DNA of 64,000 nucleotides from Gigaspora rosea (GCA_003550325.1 QKWP01000007.1:914828-978827), one strand, 5' to 3'. Shown: positions 36,460 to 48,900, numbered from the stretch's first letter. The notes: a model not told the origin generated them from the letters alone. Numbers and translations: made by a program.

Positions 36460-37294
36460 TTAATTGATAATCTGCCTGTCAAGTAAAGAATGGCAAAATG
36501 TGGTGTTCTTCCATCTAAATTTTTTTCATACTAAGTTAACGATACATGACACTAATTGAAAGTTGTAGAGCTCGTCGAGGCACATCTAACGGTGGTTAGA
36601 TCATCCAAATCAGCCCAGTGGATGGCGAGATATCATCAAAAAACGATTGGCTGACTATATAAAATCATGTGACAGAGATTATATGAAAATTACATGATCG
36701 CAAAGGCTATGTGCGCCCATCTAAAACTTTTTTCTTACTATGCTAATGAAAACATGTCGATTAATTGAAAGTTGTAGAGCTCATCAAGACGCATCTACTG
36801 GTGGTTAGATCATCCAAATCGGCCCGTTGGATGGTGAGATATATTCGAAAAACGTCTATGTAAACAATATTTAGAGATTTTATATAGTCAGCCAATCGTT
36901 TTTCGACGATATCTACCATCCACCAGGCCGATTTGGATGATCAAACCACCATTAGATGCGTCTTGACGAGCTCTACAACTTTCAATTAATCGACATGTTT
37001 CGTTAGTATAGTAAGAAAAAAAGTTTTAGATGGGCGCACGCCGCCTTTGCGATCATTAATTTTCATATGTAATCTCTGTCACAGGATTTTATATAGTCAG
37101 CCAATCGTTTTTCGACGATATCTCGCCATCCACTGGGCCGATTTGGATGATCTAACCACCGTTAGATGCGCCTCGACGAGCTCTACAACTTTCAATTAGT
37201 GGACATGTATCGTTAACTTAGTATGAAAAAAAAATTTAGATGGAAGAACACCACATTTCACCATTCTTTACTTGACAGGCGGATTATCAATTAA
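36460..37294. mobile_element. Foldback element, 835 bp, same family as 33877
   Basis: It has the same TTAATTGATAATCYGCCTGT ends and the same twice-repeated arm block (GATCATCCAAATCAGCCCAG; GACTATATAAAATC). The arms are highly alike, so it can form a long hairpin. Confidence 0.85.
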
Positions 37295-37449
37295 TAAGAT
37301 AATCACTAGTACTTTTTTTATTATTATTTATAAAAGAATAATATAGCATTACATTTTGTACACAGCGAATGTTTTGCAATCAACAAACCCTTAGCAATTA
37401 ACCCTATACTACAAAAAACAACTACATATTCCCTGAATTAAATTCATTC

Positions 37450-37915
37450 AAAGACATACAGAACTGAAAAACTACATGCAAGCAATAAAGTACCAAACTG
37501 ATCAACAACTCCAATAACAAAGGCACTATAATGGGCAACTTTAACAATGAAAACCTATAAAGGAAAACAAAAATATTAGTACTAAATGTAAACAAAAGAA
37601 AAAAATATATACTTCTCTAAATCAAATTCGTTTACAATAAAGTACCGAACTAAATGACTCCAACAACAACTCCAACAATGAAGAAACATGCCATAATAGA
37701 CAACTCAAATAAAAGAAGTTTGTATTCAAAATATACAAAAGAAAAAGCTCAAAAAAAATATTATATTTTTCTAATTTGAAATTCAAAGACAAACCAAACT
37801 GAAAAACTACATGACGGCAATAAAGCACTAAAATAGACAATCAATAATAACTCCAATGATGAAGAAATGCACCATAATGAATAACTTTAATGATGAGAAC
37901 CAATAAAGAAAACAG
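37450..37915. repeat. Three divergent tandem copies of about 170 bases
   Basis: The shared order GAAAAACTACATG, CAATAAAGTACC, AACAACTCCAA and ACCATAATGG..AACT recurs near 37464, 37634 and 37800. No gene. Confidence 0.6.
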
Positions 37916-37920
37916 AAAAT

Positions 37921-38674
37921 AGGACCCCTAATAATCTATGTAAGGTTATATTTGAGTATTATAGTAAAAATTTTTTTGTTTAGCACTTTTAATTTGGTAT
38001 ATATAAGCTATATTTCACACATTAGATAGAACTTTTACCCACCTTTAACTTTTTTTGAAATACAATGTTCTCTAAAAAAAAACAAACTGTTCACAAAAAA
38101 AAAAAAAACAAAAAAAAACACAGAATGTTTCCTAAAGAAAAAAAACCAAATGTTTCCTACAAAAAAAAAATAAAAAAACAAAACATTCTCTAAAAAAATA
38201 AAAAAAAAACAAAAAAAAAACAGAACGTTCTCTAAAAAAAAACTAACTATTCCCTAAAAAAAACAGAATGTTTCCTAAAAAAAACAGAAAAACAAAGTCC
38301 AAAATTACTTAAGCCAATTTTATCTACAAACTGCTAACTATTATAAATATATAATCCACAAGTTGTGTAAAAAAACTTAAAAAAACCTGTTTTGGTTAAT
38401 TTTTATTTAATTTTTGCATTTTTCTGATTTTACATTTTCTGATTTTCATTAGCACATTTCAAATATAACATTTATAAAATTCTTCATTAGCATTCTTTCA
38501 AATATACCTATTTTGCTATTTAGTGAGTTTCAAATATAACCCTTTTCTTCAATACCTACTTTTCAAATATAACCTTTTTCTCCAATATCTACTTTTCAAA
38601 TATAATCTTTTTTAAAAAATAGCTCTCTATTAGCTATTTTTCAACTATGACCCACATAGATTATTCGGGGTCCT
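37921..38674. mobile_element. TIR element with AGGACCCC.AATAATCTATGT ends
   Basis: The left end AGGACCCCTAATAATCTATG and the inverse of CATAGATTATTCGGGGTCCT match and extend through TAGTTGA/TATTTGA. The interior holds an A-rich repeat (38040-38300) with ACAGAATGTTTCCTAAA and related words. Confidence 0.7.
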
Positions 38675-39249
38675 GTTACAACATATATTTTAACACTGAC
38701 TTTTTAAAACCTTAATTGTAGTAATTATTACTACATGTTATAATTATTATGATATGTTATAATAATTATAACATATCGTAATTATTACGATATGTATAAT
38801 TATAATTACTGCATATAAGGGTCAAATTATTGGTTCAATTATATATAGGAACCGCATAAAAATTCTACAGACATGTGATTTTGAACCAATCATAGTACAG
38901 AATCAAGTGTAATGTGAAAATAAAACAAAACAGCTGCTTTTTTAAAAATTGTTTATAACGCAAAATTTGGCTTGCCAACCACTTGTGTCAAAGCAAAAAA
39001 ATTTTTTGCAAAATTTTGTTATATATAAGCTCTTGTTAACATTGTCTAAATACTTATCTTTACTTTAATATCAAAATTATATTGAAAGTTAACTTTTTGA
39101 TCAAAAATGCAATTATGCGTCAGGAGATTTTTGGCCAATAGAATTTTAGCAAATATTATCACATGTCTGCAGAATTTTATGCAGTTCCTATAATAGCGCA
39201 AAAGCAACAGACAGTTCTTAGTGACAGTTTAGTAGCAGAATTAGTATTA
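38675..39249. other. AT-rich, small palindromes, no gene
   Basis: A hairpin-rich patch at 38720-38800 is built from TTATAATTATTATGATATG and its inverse. Nothing else was recognised. Confidence 0.4.
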
Positions 39250-40180
39250 GGGAGCTTTCGGAAATCAGCTGATTTCTGGGTGGGTCGGTGGGTCAGCTGA
39301 AGTATCAGGTGTAAATCCGGCCAAAATTTCATAATTTCGGCCAAAGTTGCAAAATTATTTTTAACCAAAATTATAGATTTATTAATAATATTTAATAATT
39401 AATAACTTTTGATCTACTGGACCAAATTTGATGATTCAACTACCAAAATGATTCTCACAATGAGAGGATTCTAGCGAGACCAAAATTGTTAAAATTCAAT
39501 CACAGGATCCTATGATCGGAATAGATTTGTGTTACTATAAAAGTTCTATAATTTATTAAATAATTATAACCTATTTATAGTAATACAAATTTATTTCGAT
39601 CTTAAGATTCTGTGATTGGATTTTAATGATTTTGGACTTGTTAGAATCCTCTCATTGAGAGGATCATTTTGGTAGTAAAATCATCAAAATCAGCCCAGTA
39701 GATCAGAAGTTATTAATGTTAAATATTAAATTTTAATTGTTAATAACTTCTGTTCTACTGGGCCAATTTCGATGATTTTACTACCAAAATGATCCTCTCG
39801 ATAAGTGAATTCCAACAAGCCCAAAATCGTTAAAATCCAATCACAGAATCCTAAGATCGAAATAAATTTGTGTTACTATAAATAGGTTATAATTATTTAA
39901 TAAATTATAGAACTTTTATAGTAACACGAATCTATTCTGATACAGGACCTGTAATTGGATTTTAACAATTTTGGGCTCGCTAGAATCCTCTCATTGTGAG
40001 GATCATTTTGGTAGTTGAATCATCAAATTTGGTTCAGTAGATCAAAAGTTATTTACTATTAAATGTTACATTTAACCTTTTAATAATCATAAAATCTGAT
40101 TGGCTAATTGGGGTATCAGGTGTAGGTGGGTGGGGGTAGGTTCATAGTAAACAAAAATCAGCTGATTTCTAGAAGCTCCC
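39250..40180. mobile_element. Foldback element with GGGAGCTT..AAATCAGCTGATTT ends and TTA target duplication
   Basis: The left end GGGAGCTTTCGGAAATCAGC and the inverse right end GGGAGCTTCTAGAAATCAGC match. TTA flanks both sides (39247-39249, 40181-40183), as for PIF/Harbinger elements. Inner blocks (ATCCTCTCATTGTGAGGATCA and TTGTGTTACTATAAA words) repeat four times in alternating orientation. No transposase. Confidence 0.75.
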
Positions 40181-40200
40181 TTAGGATTAGGGTTATAGTT

Positions 40201-40328
40201 AGTGCATTTTGTTAGAATTAATTAATAAAAATTTGCGAATTATAAGATTTTATAGAATTTTATTAATAAAATTCTATAAAATCTTATGATTCATAAAATT
40301 TTACTAATTTATTCTAACAAAATGCACT
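40201..40328. mobile_element. 128-bp near-perfect hairpin MITE
   Basis: The arm AGTGCATTTTGTTAGAATTA at 40201 is the inverse of the arm ending at 40328. The arms meet around AGAATTTTATTAATAAAATTC. Confidence 0.8.
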
Positions 40329-40379
40329 AAGTAAACTTGTTCGGTGCCAAAAAATATATATAATTATATTCGGACTCAA

Positions 40380-40545
40380 TCAGACCAGTCTGCAGATTTC
40401 AGACCAGACCCGGACCGGGCTCATAGTTGAGTCTGGTTTGAAGTCTGAAATTAGTAAAATTTAGAGTTTGAGTCTGGTCTGATGCCGGACTGGACCTGGA
40501 CTGGACCAGACCCAGACTGGACCTGGGAGCACTAGTCTTAATGAG
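40380..40545. repeat. CCAGACC/GGACTGG word-repeat patch
   Basis: Repeated CAGACC, GGACC and GAGTCTGG words give a GC-richer island in AT-rich DNA. It resembles the GGTCC-rich element at 19405-19845. Confidence 0.5.
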
Positions 40546-40797
40546 AGAAATTGAATGGTACAAAAAAATAATCTGATTCTGATCGATATGGCACGTGGTA
40601 TTCATCATAGAACTTAGGTGCACCAAATTAGACATATCTAATTATTAATTGTTTATAGAATACAAATCTTTGTTGATCTTAGGATCCTGTAATTAGAATT
40701 TAGTGATTTTAGGCTTGTTAGAATTGGCTCACTAAGGCGAACATTTTGGTAGTTAAATCATCAAAAATGGACTGGTGGATCAAAAGTTATTCAATAT

Positions 40798-40870
40798 TTA
40801 ATATTATATATATATAATAATATATATAAATATATATTTATATATATTATATATATTATATTATATATAG
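40798..40870. repeat. TA-rich microsatellite
   Basis: Alternating TATATA/TTATAT over about 70 bases. Confidence 0.8.
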
Positions 40871-41549
40871 GACCTGATAATTGCTCTACCCCCACCTACC
40901 TAAAAAATTAGGTGATAAATGGTGCTCCCCTTATAGTTTGTAATGTTTTCAAATCTGATAACCTGTTACAAAACCTGTTCACCATGCATACCAATTTTGA
41001 GAGTAGTTATTAGCTTAGCACTTGCAAATGTAGAATGTTATAGCCCTAATCCTAGAATTGGATGGGTTTAATCTCTACTTATTTGAAAGTAATACTAGGC
41101 GACTGAGATTTATTAACCAAGTATTGTATCTTAATTTATCAAGTTTTACTTCATCAATTCCAATTTTACTTTTTTCTGCTATGCCATGTCTCTCTACTAA
41201 TGGATCCACTATTTACTTAGTTGGTGTAATGTCACAGAATCAACAAAATATAATATTATTCTACAATTACCTGTATTAGAGTTGGGCAACAAAATGAAAC
41301 CTATCTAAAAATAGTTTCATTTTAGTTTCAGCATAATCTGAAACTAATTTCAGATTTTTAAAAAAATCTGAAACCCACAAACCTAAAACTCCAAAACTAT
41401 AATCTAAAACTCCTTGAAACTACTTATAAAATTTTGAAATTTTATAATATATAATTTTTATGTGAATATTACTAGAAATAACTAGTAGTGATTATTATCA
41501 TTTTTAGATATTTTTAGATTAGAGTAAAGTTATAAGGATCTTGTTTACC
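40871..41549. other. Gene-free stretch with a GAAAC-rich repeat
   Basis: Bases 41279-41440 carry many (T/C)GAAAC(T/C) words after GAGTTGGGCAAC. A related patch follows GAGTTGGACACC at 43690. A short plus-strand frame (41058-41279) is not supported as a gene. Confidence 0.45.
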
Positions 41550-43689
41550 AGGAGCGGGGTATGAAATATGAAGTGCATAGTTATATGAAGAGTGAAATAA
41601 TGTAAGCAAATACAGTTCTTTGATTGGTTATATTTTCATATGACATTGTGGAATGCGATGTTCCAAATCTGCATTTTGTATTAAACCGGTTTGATAGACT
41701 TTTTTGCATATGTACGTGCTATTCGTGCAAGATTGTCCCTAAGTATTTCAAGTTTACGTTTCCTGCATTTGAGTTACTGATTATCGCGGTAAGGATTGAT
41801 GTTTAAGGGATTCGGTATGTGATTACAGTAATAATTTTTTTATGTGTCCATTGTTTATTATCGTGCTTTCTTGATTTATGTGTTAACATTGTAGCTTGTT
41901 TTTACTTGTTTTACTCGGTCGTGTATCGAGTCACTTGATATTTACCAGGAACGGAGTGTAACATAGTGTATAGTTATCTGAAGAGTGAAATGATGTGAAC
42001 AAATACGGTTCTTTGATTGGTTATATTTTCACATGACATTGCATTTTATATTAATCCAGGTTTATATGGCTTTTTGTACGTACGTACGTGCTATTCGTAC
42101 ATGATTACCCCTTCAAAAATGACTATTTTAAGTAAGTATTTCAAGTTTATGTTTCGTGCCTTTAATTTACTGTTTATCGCGGTAAGGATTGATGTTTAAG
42201 GGATTCTATAATATTATAGTATGTGTTCACATTATTGATTTTTTTATGTGTACATTGTTTATCATTGTGCTTTCTTGATTTATGTGTTAACATTGTAGCT
42301 TGTTTTTACTTGTTTTACTCGGGATTCCGTTTGGATTATCGATTGTGTATTTAGTCACTTAAGATTTTTTTTTTTTTTATTGGTACCGAATTTATATTTT
42401 TTGAACTTAATTCGTAATTGTATTAATATGGGGGCTTGTTTTTTATAACGTTTTACTATTAGTACTGTTGATTGGATGGTCGTTATCTTGTGCCATGCGT
42501 GTTGACCTTTAAGTTACTGTTACGTTTCGTTACTGATTTTGATATGTTCTTTTATTAGGCTGTGCAAAAGTTGATTTTTCGTTTTGCATTACAAGGATTT
42601 CAAAATTCGGGACGAATGGGCGGATTTTTTTATTTTTATTTTTTTTATTTTTTTTTTTAGTTTACTGCAAATAGAATAATGCCCACATTTAAGGTTATAC
42701 GAGGTTAATTTTTCGTATGCCAACTTTGTACCATACACATGTAAACTAAGATGTACATAGTTTATTAATTAGTATTAATAAACTGTTAAACATTTCATTT
42801 TTTAAAACTTCTAATACGGTCTATTAATTCTTCCGTTTCTGGTTTTGCGTGACAGCATCGCGCAGCTACTTTATTTTATAATTACCAAATGTAACAATCA
42901 TATATATTCAATATAATGTTGCTGAATTATACACAAGTGGTTGTTTGCTTTGTCATTAATGGCCTTCCAGGTATACGGTGTGGTATTTACATCTAACACA
43001 GCGATGTTAGGCTGTATTTGAATGAAAATGGTTCATAATCCACTATAAATGATAATACGTTCATTTTGAGTTATTTAAAAATGAAATATACAGCAAATAT
43101 CATTATAATAATAATAAATTATAATAATTGTAATAATTTTATTAACATGACATGTACTTAAGAAGCTGATTGTCCTAAATGTGGTTTAATTAGATCTTTA
43201 CCAGTTGTCTAGAACAAACTACTATCGTTATAATCTCTTAAATTCGAGTGAAATTATTATACCATTCTGTGAATGTACCATAGATAACCACGCTAAATTT
43301 GTTGTATCAAATATTGAAATCTACTTTATTAATTCAATTAGTTATTGTATGAGATATAAACTGAAATTTCTTTAATTACAGTAAGTTGCAAATATATTAT
43401 TCATACTAGAACCATAACTACCTATTTAAAGCATTAAATTAACTTTCAGTACAGCACTATACTAGGTGGACATTTGTAAGGTTAGTGTTGAGACTTTGTG
43501 TCAAATATATGTTTATTATTATAATCAATAGTTGTCGCCATTAGGCTTGTTAAATATCCTCAAATAAATAATAATTTCCATTATTATCAACAGCACCCTT
43601 TACTTACTCACGTCCTAAAAACATATTATTAAAATTGTTGATATTTGGAGTTGTCTATTGTAAATTACTGATATTAAATGCATATACAG

Positions 43690-43835
43690 GTTAGAGTTGG
43701 ACACCGAAACCTTTTTTGCTAAAGCTGAAAGTTTCGGGTTTCGGATTATAGCATCCGAAACCTCATCCGAAACTCTGAAACCTCATTCGAAACCCGAAAT
43801 CTTATCCAAAACCCCGAAACTATTTTTAAGATTAA
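43690..43835. repeat. CGAAAC-rich repeat in the foldback centre
   Basis: After GTTGGACACCGAAACC come repeated CCGAAACCTCA, CGAAACCCGAAA and similar words. It is related to 41279-41440. Confidence 0.65.
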
Positions 43836-45587
43836 ATTTTTACAAAATATAATATTGTAGGATGTGCTAACAAGCTAGTAATCAAATATTTGAGTGCAGT
43901 CAAGAGAAAATATACATATTTTTACATATAGGTTATATTTAAGTTTGTATATTTTAGTAGTTATATTATTTATTAAATAAAATCAATATATTATAAATTA
44001 TAGGAAATTACTAATTTAAACCACAGCTGTAATCTTGCCAATTAAAATTTAGGATCAGGTGTAATATGTATATCAATTTTGTGTAACAAAAAAGAATTTT
44101 GAAAATATAAAATTTTGGCTATGAAACTACTTTTTTTATGCAAAAAAAATTCCTTGCTAAATTTACTATATATAAAGCTCTAATCTAATTTCTAACCTTT
44201 ACCCTTACCCTTACATTAAAGAGATTTAATTTTTTTTAATAAAAATAGTTTTTTTTTGATTTTGCATTGTAGATCCTAGCTGATAATTACAATATATATA
44301 ACTTATAAAAATATTACTAAATATAACCATCAGTGATTGATCACTAAGATGCTTATATCTTTAAAATATACTAAATAAACAGGATTAGGTATTCTAAGTA
44401 AAATGTCCAGAATACTCAAAAACATTATAAAAACTAAATTTGAAATTTTTTTGTCAAAACTATATTATATTATATATAAAATAAGGTAGCTGCGTGATGC
44501 TGTCATGCAAAACCAGGAACAGAAGAATTAATAGACCATATTAGAAGTTTTAAAAAATGAAATGTTTAACAGTTTATTAATACTAATTAATAAACTATGT
44601 ACATCTTAGTTTACATGTGTATGGTACAAAGTTGGCATACGAAAAATTAACCTCATATAACCTTAAATGTGGGCATTATTCTATTTGCAGTAAACTAAAA
44701 AAAAAATAAAAAAAATAAAAATAAAAAAATCCGCCCATTCATCACGAATTTTGAAATCCTTGTAATGCAAAACGAAAAATCAACTTTTGCACAGCCTAAT
44801 AAAAGAACATATCAAAATCAGTAACGAAACGTAACAGTAACTTAAAGGTCAACACGCATGGCACAAGATAACGACCATCCAATCAACAGTACTAATAGTA
44901 AAACGTTATAAAAAACAAGCCCCCATATTAATACAATTACGAATTAAGTTCAAAAAATATAAATTCGGTACCAATAAAAAATAAAAAAATCTTAAGTGAC
45001 TAAATACACAATCGATAATCCAAACGGAATCCCGAGTAAAACAAGTAAAAACAAGCTACAATGTTAACACATAAATCAAGAAAGCACGATAATAAACAAT
45101 GGACATATAAAAAAATTATTACTGTAATCACATACTGCGATAATCTAAACATCAATCCTTACCGCGATAAACAGTAAATTAAAGGCACGAAACATAAACT
45201 TGAAATACTTACTTAAAATAGTCATTTTTGAAGGGGTAATCATGTACGAATAGCATGTACATATGTACAAAAGCCATATCAAACCTGGATTAATATAAAA
45301 TGCAATGTCATGTGAAAATATAACCAATCAAAGAACCGTATTTGTTCACATCATTTTACTCTTCAGATAACTATACACTACGTTGCACTCCATTCCTGGT
45401 AAATATCAAGTGACTCAATACATGACTGAGTAAAACAAGTAAAAACAAGCTACAATGTTAACACATAAATCAAGAAAGAACGATAATAAACAATGGACAT
45501 ATAAAAAAATTATTACTGTAATCACATACTGCGATAATCAGTAACTCAAATGCAGGAAACGTAAACTTGAAATATTTAGGGACAATC

Positions 45588-45924
45588 CATTTTACTTATT
45601 TGCGCGGGTAACACAACCCAAAAAAGAAAATCCGATTTTGTAAATAAACTAAGTGCGTGAAATAAAAATTTAGGGTTAGGGTCTTAACGTTAGAGGCTAT
45701 AAGGTTAGAGTGATGTTTAATATAAGTAAAATTTCATTCCCGTCATTTTTAATTAGTGCACCAAGATCGATTTAAACATTAGTTTTTGCGTATTTTCGCT
45801 TTTTTCTTCTTTTACGCGTGTTCGAATTCTTCGTCGGGCTGATCCGGAATAGTCAAAATTTGCACTCTCCGATTGGCTATTTCCTCTCCAGGAACTTGTA
45901 TTACCCGCGCAAATAAGTGGATGC
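45588..45924. mobile_element. Nested 337-bp MITE, 10-bp target duplication
   Basis: An 18-base perfect TIR (ACTTATTTGCGCGGGTAA at 45594 and its inverse ending 45918) lies within about 24-base ends. AGGGACAATC flanks both sides (45578-45587, 45925-45934). The left foldback arm keeps the uninterrupted site (at about 41738-41747, inverse). The core resembles the MITEs at 32357 and 32931. A 9-10 bp duplication suggests a Mutator-like mover, which is inference. Confidence 0.85.
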
Positions 45925-46657
45925 AGGGACAATCATGCACGAATAGCACGTACATACGCAAAAAAGTCTATCAAACCGGTTTAATAAAAAATGCAGATTT
46001 GGAACATCGCATTCACTTCGTATTTCATACTCCGCTCCTGATATTTTTAACTGAGTTTAAAATAACTCCTAGAATCAATCAGAATATAATTAAGAAATTT
46101 TAGTGAACTATAATTCAACAATGCTTAAATTATATTTTGCTTGGAGCATTAAACTTATGGGCAGATTTTTTCGATTTAGTGATTATTAAAATTAATGATA
46201 ATATTTTGTGCTATTGCATGATACAATTGTATAAATTATTGGTTATTTCTTGCCTTCACTAATAATCCGCTTATGAATTGCTTATGAAATCGTTTATGAA
46301 ACCACATAATAATTATAAACCATCATTGTTTTTAATTGGGCAATTTCTTTTCTTAACTTATGAAACTGATAATGAAGTAACATAATATTTATAAGATATT
46401 GTTCATGCAACGAATAATATCATTGCATTACACAATATCGATGCTATTGTGCAATTTATGATCATGCTTTACAAATCGTGATTGACTAACTGAGTTTTAA
46501 ATATAGATTGTTGTGCTTACATAATAACGTACAAGAAATAACGAGAAGAAAAAAACTATAATCATAAATGTTTGCACGATAACAATCACAACATTCACAT
46601 CAAAAATTTTCGTCCATAAAATTTTATAATAAAATTTTCTAATTTACTCTATATTAG

Positions 46658-46928
46658 GTAGAATTGCTCCTTCAAGCAAACTGCCGGCATCAGCATCATT
46701 AACATTAAATAATAAATTTAATACGAAAAGCTATACATGGGTTAAATATATATGATTTAATTTAAAAACTCACCAAAATTAGATAATCCAAATTCATTAG
46801 GTATTGGTATAGGTGTAGTTGCTACCGTCGGTATCATAGCCGTCGTAGGATTTTTCCCTTATAAAAAAAATCATAACCACGAAGGTTTCCGTAATTCCGT
46901 TGCAACACCAGGAACTCAATATATATAG
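46658..46928 (+). pseudogene. Fragments of a small single-membrane-segment protein, possibly mitochondrial
   Basis: Exon-like block 46658-46740 follows TATTAG and encodes RIAPSSKLPASASLTLNNKF with more, like a mitochondrial leader. Block about 46794-46928 follows AAATTAG and encodes DNPNSLGIGIGVVATVGIIA with a single hydrophobic segment, then FFPYKKNHNHEGF and a TAG stop. A GT donor at 46741 exists, but phase 0 there does not match the phase needed downstream. An upstream ATGTTTGCAC (46568) would give MFAR-RIAPSSK only with a GA donor. It may therefore be a relic, or a gene with unusual splicing. Family not recognised. Confidence 0.4.
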
Positions 46929-47448
46929 CTTCTTCACATTTTTTTTATACTGTAACAAGGTCTAAGGATATAATATCTGATATTAAGGGAGTTTGGTGTA
47001 TATTATTTCATGTCTGTTTGTTAAATAGAACTACAGTATGTATATAGGTATATTATTAAGTTATTTAGTATTATGTAATATGGTTATATTATGAATTTGT
47101 TTTTTATAAGGTAATATAATTGGATTTATTTAATATATAATTGTATAACTATAATGTATTGATTGTGTTCGTGTGATTTTTTTTTTATAAGGATGCAGAA
47201 TAGTATAGGTAAATGAATAAAATGGGTGTTCTATTTGTATTTGCTATATTGCGTTTATTTTTTTATTTTTAGTTTTTTTTCTTAGATTTTTTCTGGTATG
47301 ATGAGTTGATAATAACTATTGTTAAAGAATATTATTATTTTGATTAGATGACTTTATTATTAAAATGAAGAGGGAAAATATAGAGGATTTTGGTTATTAT
47401 GCACTTTATTATTAGGTATCGTTAATAAACTCAATGGTTATTAGTCAA
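46929..47448. other. AT-rich, nothing recognised
   Basis: No repeats or frames of note were found. It may contain the 3' UTR of the preceding fragment. Confidence 0.4.
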
Positions 47449-47745
47449 AGATAATTTCAAATCTTGCCCAAGTTGACGATAAAGCACACTTAAAACAATG
47501 TGTACTGTCAGAGAGAATTTTTGTATGAACCCAAAATTTTTTCAATTACAAGATCAGTAGATCTGTGCGTAAAAAGATAGTGAAAATAACTTTTGATTTG
47601 AGATTGTAATTAACAGAATCAATATCTGGAAATTTATGTAATGGTGCATCTGACCAAGAAATTTACACTTGAAATTCTGTAGGGGCTATGAAAGAATGAT
47701 TTTGAATAGAAGCTTCTATAAAAGAATGATTTCGAATAGAAGGTT
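47449..47745 (-). pseudogene. Diverged fragment of the BTB gene start
   Basis: It matches about 27690-28065 in the same orientation (TCAAATCTTGCCCAAG, GTGCGTAAAAAGATAGTGAA, CTTGAAATTCTGTAGGGGCT). It has only one copy of the 57-base block, several indels and a second local duplication of AAAGAATGATTT.GAATAGAAG. It cannot encode a protein. Confidence 0.75.
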
Positions 47746-47789
47746 CATAAAATTCATAGGAGTTCCCATACAATTTCTAGGTCTAAACA

Positions 47790-48900
47790 AAAGAATTGTA
47801 CGACTTCTAATAGTAGGATTTGTCATGTTGGCCTTATGAAAAATTTGTCAAAAAATTAAACTCCGTTAAAATATGCATGCACGAGAGTTGAGGCGATATA
47901 CTTGTAGATCAAAGCTATATAGTTACTTACCGGTAGTAAGTTAATTGATTTAGAGTGGTGGATTAACAAGATGGTTTTATGGGTCTTGCCTTTTAAATGC
48001 ATATGTTGCATTGCTTTTTTTTTCTGCCGATAGTTCAAAGTAAATTGATTATTACGGCTACGAAGTTATAGAAAAATTTTTTACAACATTTATGGGAGAC
48101 ATATATTTTTTTCGGCTATTTTAATTGGATTGTTTTACATAATTGACCGGGTAAGTTTTTAAATGAATCGATAAAATTTTTCAAATAGAATGTAAATTTC
48201 GCTCTATAGTATAGTTAATGTCAGTCTTTTCAAAATTTCGCTTTAAAATTCCTGGTCAATCATATAAATGCTTATGTATCATAAAATTTAATGTTAAAGA
48301 TCTGTGTTGTTACATAAAAAAAAATTGATAAGATATTTTTATATGATACTGCAAATAGTTTTGATTTAAATAGTATATCGCCAACCCCAATGAAGCATGA
48401 AGAGTGATTTAATCATACCCCATATATTATGTCATCTTTTAAAGACGTGTTGACACACTTGGTTTTTTTGGGTCAAAATCCCAACAAGTAAAAATCCGTC
48501 AAGTAAGCTTGCATTATATAGTACGGTTGAATCTGTCAGGAATTTGTTTGTTTGGATTCTGTTTCTTGGGATTATGTCCCAAAATCGCACACTTTACAAT
48601 AAGACGTAACTTAATAATGACAATACAATAATTAGATATGAAAGTACATAAATATTTTCTCAATGTTTAATAAATATAAGATTAGCCAAAAAATTTCTAT
48701 ACTTAGATAGTTCTTTTTTTAAAAACTTCAAGATATTTTGATAGCCACTTAATCAAATTTGATAAGTTTTTTTTTATTAAATTCTACAGATTTGTATAAT
48801 TCAAATCAAACTTATTAAATTCTGGTTGAATAATTAGTAAGATATTTTGATTAATGCTATAAAAAAAATTTAAAACATCTATTAACATGAATCTATTAAT
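47790..48900. repeat. Duplicated segment, copy 2 (partner 28917-29640)
   Basis: It follows the BTB fragment directly and shares the flank blocks listed for copy 1. About 490 bases at 47890-48390 have no counterpart in copy 1. Within this, a minus-strand exon-like block (about 48020-47930, ending before GTAAGTAAC) is unassigned. Confidence 0.6.

Larger units (their letters stand above)
41550..46040. mobile_element. Large foldback element: about 1.3-kb arms around a 1.6-kb centre
   Basis: The left arm (41550-about 42878) and right arm (about 44480-46040) are inverse copies, ending ACCAGGAGCGGGGTATGAAA and TTTCATACTCCGCTCCTG. Each arm has two tandem subunits of about 395 bases (second subunit at 41945) with shared blocks TTGATTGGTTATATTTTCA and ACATTGTAGCTTGTTTTTAC. 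The inner arm ends carry GCATCRCGCAGCTAC. The repeated 60-codon frames in the arms are by-products. No transposase was recognised in the centre. The right arm carries a nested 337-bp MITE. Confidence 0.8.

Noticed and set aside
41624..45327. Repeated 60-residue frames (MVIFS...RIDV) in the foldback arms
   Set aside because: They recur because the DNA repeats; no motif, and they are short and AT-driven.
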